Assembly (NCBI GenBank): GCA_001618615.1
Contig: LKHB01000237.1
Location: 1 to 8,315, forward strand
Direction of reading: 5' to 3'
DNA: 8,315 nucleotides
Origin: Fermentibacter danicus
GTDB lineage: Bacteria; Fermentibacterota; Fermentibacteria; Fermentibacterales; Fermentibacteraceae
A model generated the notes under the pieces. That model did not search any database, had not been told where the DNA came from, and saw only the letters and a list, made by a program, of their open reading frames with translations. The translations under genes were made by a program, and so were the position numbers. Below are positions 5,107-8,315 of this stretch, one piece after another. The first letter of the stretch is position 1. Each line of letters starts with the position of its first letter.

Positions 5107-6903
5107 ATGAAGGAACGCATCAGGAACTTCTGCATCATCGCGCACATCGACCACGGCAAGTCCACGCTCGCGGACAGGCTCCTGCAGGCCACCAATACGG
5201 TGAGCGACAGGGAGTTCCGCAACCAGATGCTCGACTCCATGGACATCGAGCAGGAGCGTGGAATCACGATAAAGAGCACCGCCGTCACGATGAAGTACTC
5301 CGCCTCCGACGGGATCGATTACACGCTGAATCTCATCGATACGCCCGGGCACGTGGATTTTTCCTACGAGGTCTCCCGCGCCCTCGCCTCGTGCGAGGCG
5401 GCCCTGCTGGTGATAGATGCCGCACAGGGCGTCCAGGCGCAGACGCTCGCCAACCTCTACAAGGCGATGGAACAGAACCTCACGATCATCCCGGTGGTCA
5501 ACAAGATCGATCTTCCGTCGGCCAGCATCGCCGAGGTGATGGAGGAGATAGACCACGAACTGGGGCTCGATCCTGACGACGCCGTACTGGTTTCGGCCAA
5601 GACGGGCCAGGGGATACCGGAACTCCTGGAAGCCATCGTCCGCCTCGTCCCGCCTCCGTCCAGCGATCCGGACAAACCCCTGAGGGCGCGGGTTTTCGAT
5701 AGCTTCTTCGATCCCTACCGGGGTGTCGTGGTCCACTTCAGGGTCGTCGAAGGGACGCTCAGGAAGGGTTCCTACATCAGGCTGATGGCCGCCGGCGCCG
5801 ACTACAGGCTCGAGGAAGTCGGCCACATGAAGATCTCCCGCGAGCCGTGCGAGGCTCTGGAGGCGGGCGAAGTCGGCTACCTGATAGCCGGGATCAAGTC
5901 CGTCGGGGACGTCCGTTCCGGCGACACGATCACCGACGCCGCCTCGCCGGCATCGGAGCCGCTTCCGGGATACACCGAAGCCAAGCCGGTGGTGTTCTCC
6001 TCCATCTTCCCCGTATCCACGGAGGACTACGAGGATCTGGCGGTATCCATCGAGAAGCTCAAGCTGAACGACGCCTCGCTCGTTTTCGAGAAGGTGAACT
6101 CCGCCGGCCTGGGATTCGGCTTCCGTTGCGGATTCCTCGGGCTGCTCCACCTGGAAGTCGTCCAGGAAAGGCTCGAGCGCGAGTTCAACCAGTCCCTGGT
6201 TCTCACGGCGCCTACGGTGCTGTACCACGTCTACCTCAACTCCGGGGAGATGCTCATGGTGGACAACCCGCTCCACTACCCGGACCCGTCCCAGATCGAC
6301 CATGCGGACGAACCCTACATCAAGGCCTCGATAATCATGCCGGACCGCTACATAGGTCCGGTGACCCTCCTGCTGAAGGACAGGCGCGCGGAAGACTACA
6401 AGTCGATGTACGTGGGCAAGCAGCGCGTCGAGGTCACGGCCGAACTCCCCCTCGCGGAAGTCGTGTACGACTTCTACGACAGGCTCAAATCTGTGACGCA
6501 GGGATACGGATCGTTCGACTACGAGCCGGCCGGATACAGGAAGGGCGATCTGGTGAGGCTCGACATCCTCGTCAACCACGAGAGGGTGGAGGCTCTGTCC
6601 ATCCTGGTGAACAGGGAGAGGGCCAGGGAGTGGGCGGTGCGCGCCTGCGAGAACCTGGCCAAAGAGATCCCCAGGCACCAGTTCAAGATTCCGGTGCAGG
6701 GGGCCATCGGCGGGACGATCATCGCGAGGGAGACGATCCAGGCCTTCCGCAAGGACGTTACGGCCAAGTGCTACGGAGGCGACATCACCCGCAAGAGGAA
6801 GCTCCTAGAGAAGCAGAAGGAGGGAAAGAGGAAGATGAAGATGGTAGGCTCCGTCTCCATCCCTCAGAAGGCCTTCCTCGCGGTCCTGAAGCGTGACGAG
6901 TAG
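5107..6903 (+). CDS. lepA: Elongation factor 4 (back-translocating ribosomal GTPase LepA)
   Basis: At 598 residues this is the normal full length for EF4. ATG 5107 is preceded by GGGAGG at close spacing; the open frame extends further upstream but the family N-terminus starts here. GTPase motifs are G1 AHIDHGKST (12-20), switch I RGIT (51-54), G3 DTPGH (78-82), G4 NKID (132-135) and G5 SAK (163-165). Domains II, III and V follow, including GLGFGFRCGFLGLLHLEV. The LepA-specific C-terminal domain ends RKRKLLEKQKEGKRKMKMVG then SVSIPQKAFLAVLK, which enters the peptidyl-transferase centre. Known roles are on the ribosome during stress and in initiation or 30S biogenesis. The stop is TAG. It is divergent from tupA and lies upstream of hemW, a common linkage. 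Confidence 0.98.
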   Translation: MKERIRNFCIIAHIDHGKSTLADRLLQATNTVSDREFRNQMLDSMDIEQERGITIKSTAVTMKYSASDGIDYTLNLIDTPGHVDFSYEVSRALASCEAALLVIDAAQGVQAQTLANLYKAMEQNLTIIPVVNKIDLPSASIAEVMEEIDHELGLDPDDAVLVSAKTGQGIPELLEAIVRLVPPPSSDPDKPLRARVFDSFFDPYRGVVVHFRVVEGTLRKGSYIRLMAAGADYRLEEVGHMKISREPCEALEAGEVGYLIAGIKSVGDVRSGDTITDAASPASEPLPGYTEAKPVVFSSIFPVSTEDYEDLAVSIEKLKLNDASLVFEKVNSAGLGFGFRCGFLGLLHLEVVQERLEREFNQSLVLTAPTVLYHVYLNSGEMLMVDNPLHYPDPSQIDHADEPYIKASIIMPDRYIGPVTLLLKDRRAEDYKSMYVGKQRVEVTAELPLAEVVYDFYDRLKSVTQGYGSFDYEPAGYRKGDLVRLDILVNHERVEALSILVNRERAREWAVRACENLAKEIPRHQFKIPVQGAIGGTIIARETIQAFRKDVTAKCYGGDITRKRKLLEKQKEGKRKMKMVGSVSIPQKAFLAVLKRDE

Positions 6904-6913
6904 CGACTCGGGC

Positions 6914-6941
6914 TTGAATCCCGCCGTGTCATGCGTATAAT
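6914..6941 (+). promoter_or_regulatory. Sigma70-type promoter for the lysine-rich small gene
   Basis: TTGAAT (6914-6919), a 16-nt spacer and a perfect TATAAT (6936-6941) lie in the gap after lepA. This is the best consensus promoter in the window. It is 50 bases upstream of the small gene's ATG and would give it, and possibly hemW, expression independent of lepA. Confidence 0.65.
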
Positions 6942-6990
6942 TCCGCTACATGCCTGTTTCCTTTCGGAGCGGTTGACAGGGAGGTAGGTC

Positions 6991-7113
6991 ATGGCGAAGA
7001 GCATGGATCGGGAGACTGCGAAGAAGGATCTGAAGAAGGCCGCGAAGTCTCTCAAGGAGAAGCGCGCGGACAAGAAGGCCAAGAAGGAGACCAAGAAGGT
7101 CGTGGTCCAGTAG
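6991..7113 (+). CDS. Lysine-rich 40-residue small protein, function unknown
   Basis: ATG 6991 follows a strong GGGAGGT ribosome site, itself downstream of a consensus-like promoter. The stop is TAG 7111-7113. The 40 residues include 14 lysines and 2 arginines, with scattered Glu/Asp, Ala and Leu: MAKSMDRETAKKDLKKAAKS, then a KEKRADKKAKKETKK segment and a VVVQ tail. There is no Cys, Pro, Gly, Trp or membrane segment. The composition suggests one long, highly charged helix, as in nucleic-acid or ribosome-associated small basic proteins or histone-H1-like tails, but I do not recognise a family. Every lysine uses AAG, in keeping with the GC-biased genome. Coding status rests on start signals, codon choice and position rather than homology. 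Confidence 0.65.
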   Translation: MAKSMDRETAKKDLKKAAKSLKEKRADKKAKKETKKVVVQ

Positions 7114-7117
7114 AGGG

Positions 7118-7156
7118 TCGTCCTCCGGGATCAACCCGTCCGGACCTTCAGGACGA
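7118..7156 (+). other. Bulged 11-bp hairpin after the lysine-rich gene
   Basis: TCGTCCTCCGG (7118-7128) pairs with CCGGA (7140-7144) and GGACGA (7151-7156). The result is 11 base pairs with an 11-nt loop and a 6-nt bulge on the 3' side. It begins 5 bases after the small gene's stop codon. Its CCGGACC segment (7140-7146) can alternatively pair with GGTCCGG (7221-7227) in the next structure, so the two folds compete. Confidence 0.5.
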
Positions 7157-7162
7157 GCATAC

Positions 7163-7233
7163 AACCCGGGCCGGAAGGGGAGCATGCCTGGCAGCGATGG
7201 ATGACAGGTTCGAGCCCGCCGGTCCGGGTTTTT
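7163..7233 (+). terminator. Structured terminator-like element: 12-bp stem, 44-nt internal domain, T run
   Basis: AACCCGGGCCGG (7163-7174) pairs with CCGGTCCGGGTT (7219-7230) over 12 positions including one G-U, followed directly by T residues (TTTTT at 7229-7233). This is the layout of an intrinsic terminator, except that the loop is a 44-nt domain. That domain can itself form a 5-bp stem (GCCTG 7186-7190 with CAGGT 7205-7209). It may be the 3' end of the lysine-rich gene's transcript, an attenuator ahead of hemW, or a small RNA. A weak second hairpin (AAGGA 7247-7251, TCCTT 7257-7261) follows before hemW. Confidence 0.55.
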
Positions 7234-7369
7234 ACGATTAGAGCGCAAGGAAAGGCTCCTTCGTTTCATGGGGGAGATACGCACACCCGGATGTTGATGC
7301 GCCAGCAGGTTTCGGAACCCGTGCCTGAATCCCCGGCTTCCCTCCAGTCGCCCGGGATCGTGAGCTGAG

Positions 7370-8315
7370 ATGACCGACGGCCCCGGCTCCCCGGGCCTCT
7401 ATGTCCATGTGCCCTTCTGTCTCCGGAAATGCCGCTACTGTGCGTTCTACTCGGTGGCCGACCTCGATTCCGACGCAGCCATGAGATTCGGGGGATCCCT
7501 CCTCGGGGAGATGAGGATGCGGCTGCCCTCCGACACCGTATTCCCGACCTTCTACGCCGGCGGGGGTACGCCGGTCCTCCTGGAACCTTCGTTCTGGAGC
7601 GAGGTGTTCGCCGCATTCCCGCCCACTTCCCGTTTGGCGGAGGATGCCGAGGTCACGATCGAGGCAAATCCGGCGGCGGTGGGACTGAAGGATCTCCAGG
7701 ACCTGCGGAGGAGCGGGTTCAACCGCCTGAGCATCGGGGTCCAGTCCTTCGACGACGCGCTCCTGGAGTTCCTGGGGCGGGTTCACAACGGCGCTCAGGC
7801 CGAGGAGATGGTTCGAGACGCCAGGAAGGCCGGCTTCGAGAGCATCGGAATCGACCTGATGTACGGCATCCCCGGGCAGACCAGGGAGGACTGGCTGAAG
7901 GATCTACGGAGCGCCGTCGATCTCGGCGCGGAGCATATCTCGTGCTACTCGCTGACAGTCGAGGACGGTACGCCATACGGCCATTCCGTCAAGAGCGGCG
8001 ATGCTCCAGTCCCTGACGAGAGCCTCGTCGCAGAACTCTACCGGGCGACGGACGAACTTCTCTCGAGGGCCGGCTACCAGCACTACGAGGTGTCGAACTA
8101 CGCAGCCGGACGAAAGTGGAGGAGCAGGCACAACACGGCCTACTGGAGCGGTGCGGCCTACCTGGGATTCGGCCCTTCCGCGCACAGCTACGACGGCCGC
8201 TCCAGGCGGAGCTGGAACAGGCTCGGCCTCAACGAATACCTGGAAGCCGTGGAATCCGGAGGACTCCCCGAGGCCGATTTCGAGAACCTCAGCGAGGGAC
8301 AGCTCATGCTCGAGC
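7370..8315 (+). CDS. hemW: Radical SAM heme chaperone HemW, N-terminal 315 residues
   Basis: The gene starts at ATG 7370, just after an in-frame TGA at 7361-7363, with only a weak purine-rich site upstream. It runs off the window, so the C-terminus is missing (family about 370-400 residues). The radical SAM cluster motif CLRKCRYC (Cys17, Cys21, Cys24) is followed by GGGTP (64-68), SIGVQSFDD (121-129) and DLMYGIPGQT (162-171). HNTAYW at 254-259 fits the HNxxYW motif of HemW, implicated in heme binding. The first motif is Cx3CxxC without the further residues typical of the oxygen-independent coproporphyrinogen oxidase HemN, so HemW is the better call. HemW proteins bind heme and SAM with a 4Fe-4S cluster and are linked to heme delivery to respiratory enzymes. 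It follows lepA, as in many bacteria. Confidence 0.92.
   Translation, partial: MTDGPGSPGLYVHVPFCLRKCRYCAFYSVADLDSDAAMRFGGSLLGEMRMRLPSDTVFPTFYAGGGTPVLLEPSFWSEVFAAFPPTSRLAEDAEVTIEANPAAVGLKDLQDLRRSGFNRLSIGVQSFDDALLEFLGRVHNGAQAEEMVRDARKAGFESIGIDLMYGIPGQTREDWLKDLRSAVDLGAEHISCYSLTVEDGTPYGHSVKSGDAPVPDESLVAELYRATDELLSRAGYQHYEVSNYAAGRKWRSRHNTAYWSGAAYLGFGPSAHSYDGRSRRSWNRLGLNEYLEAVESGGLPEADFENLSEGQLMLE

Noticed and set aside
5026..6678. A 550-codon open frame on the strand opposite lepA, and a 370-codon one at 1441-2553 opposite pruA.
   Set aside because: Both mirror strongly identified genes, and their translations are rich in His, Arg, Gly and Val as expected of antisense shadows in GC-rich coding DNA.
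7163..7196. Resemblance of GGGCCGGAAGG and a nearby AGCA to the conserved tip of bacterial SRP (4.5S) RNA.
   Set aside because: The near-invariant CAGG on the 5' side is absent, there is an extra G before AGCA, and the arms around GGAA are very unequal in length. The same bases form a better 12-bp stem with 7219-7230.
7205..7220. GGTTCGAGCCC, similar to a tRNA T-arm.
   Set aside because: The flanking bases do not make a 5-bp T-stem and no acceptor, D or anticodon arms can be built around it.
7111..7368. The frame of the lysine-rich gene stays open after its TAG until a TGA one base before hemW, hinting at read-through.
   Set aside because: The extension is low in protein-like character and crosses the hairpins and T run; open frames of this length are not rare in GC-rich DNA.
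7291..7368. A 25-codon frame ending one base before the hemW start, as a possible coupling leader peptide.
   Set aside because: No ribosome site at suitable spacing, and it is simply the tail of the open frame noted above.
1..8315. CRISPR arrays, insertion sequences, phage or defence genes.
   Set aside because: No regularly spaced repeats, transposase, integrase or defence-type domains were seen on either strand.

Overview
The window is GC-rich bacterial DNA with GC-biased codon use (for example all 14 lysines of the small protein at 6991-7113 are AAG). Shine-Dalgarno sites are good and genes are closely packed on both strands. Three two-base N runs (568-569, 3080-3081, 3755-3756) each sit inside a gene whose middle is missing. 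This looks like scaffolded draft or metagenome sequence with collapsed gaps, not true frameshifts. I cannot assign a phylum from the sequence; nothing marks a phage, plasmid or transposon.

Layout, left to right. (1) 1-344, minus: N-terminal part of a left-handed beta-helix (hexapeptide) sugar-type acyltransferase, cut by the window edge. (2) 475-675, plus: a small-looking gene, a zinc ribbon before the gap and the last NHL repeat after it, ending at a strong hairpin that it shares with the convergent pruA. (3) 718-2346, minus: monofunctional L-glutamate gamma-semialdehyde (1-pyrroline-5-carboxylate) dehydrogenase of the ALDH4-like class. (4) 2522-4792, minus: a tungstate-type ABC transporter in the order tupA-tupB-tupC (lipoprotein, permease, ATPase with C-terminal TOBE-like region), with tupB and tupC coupled by an ATGA overlap. 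(5) 5107-6903, plus: lepA (EF4), divergent from tupA. (6) 6991-7113, plus: an unrecognised lysine-rich 40-residue protein with its own sigma70-like promoter. (7) 7118-7233: a strongly structured segment ending in a T run. (8) 7370-8315, plus: hemW (radical SAM, heme chaperone family), cut by the window edge. lepA and hemW are neighbours in many bacteria, so the small gene and the structured segment interrupt a familiar pair.

The most unusual signal is a pair of ungapped 74-nt sequences (2355-2428 and 4911-4984). They lie in the same orientation upstream of pruA and upstream of tupA, so they bracket the tupABC operon. Conserved blocks alternate with diverged blocks of identical length, as expected of a cis-regulatory or RNA element, though I could not find convincing covariation. 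The second signal is the structured region between the lysine-rich gene and hemW. It holds an 11-bp bulged hairpin and a 12-bp stem closing a 44-nt internal domain followed by TTTTT, with a competing alternative pairing. This could be a structured 3' end, a small RNA or an attenuator.
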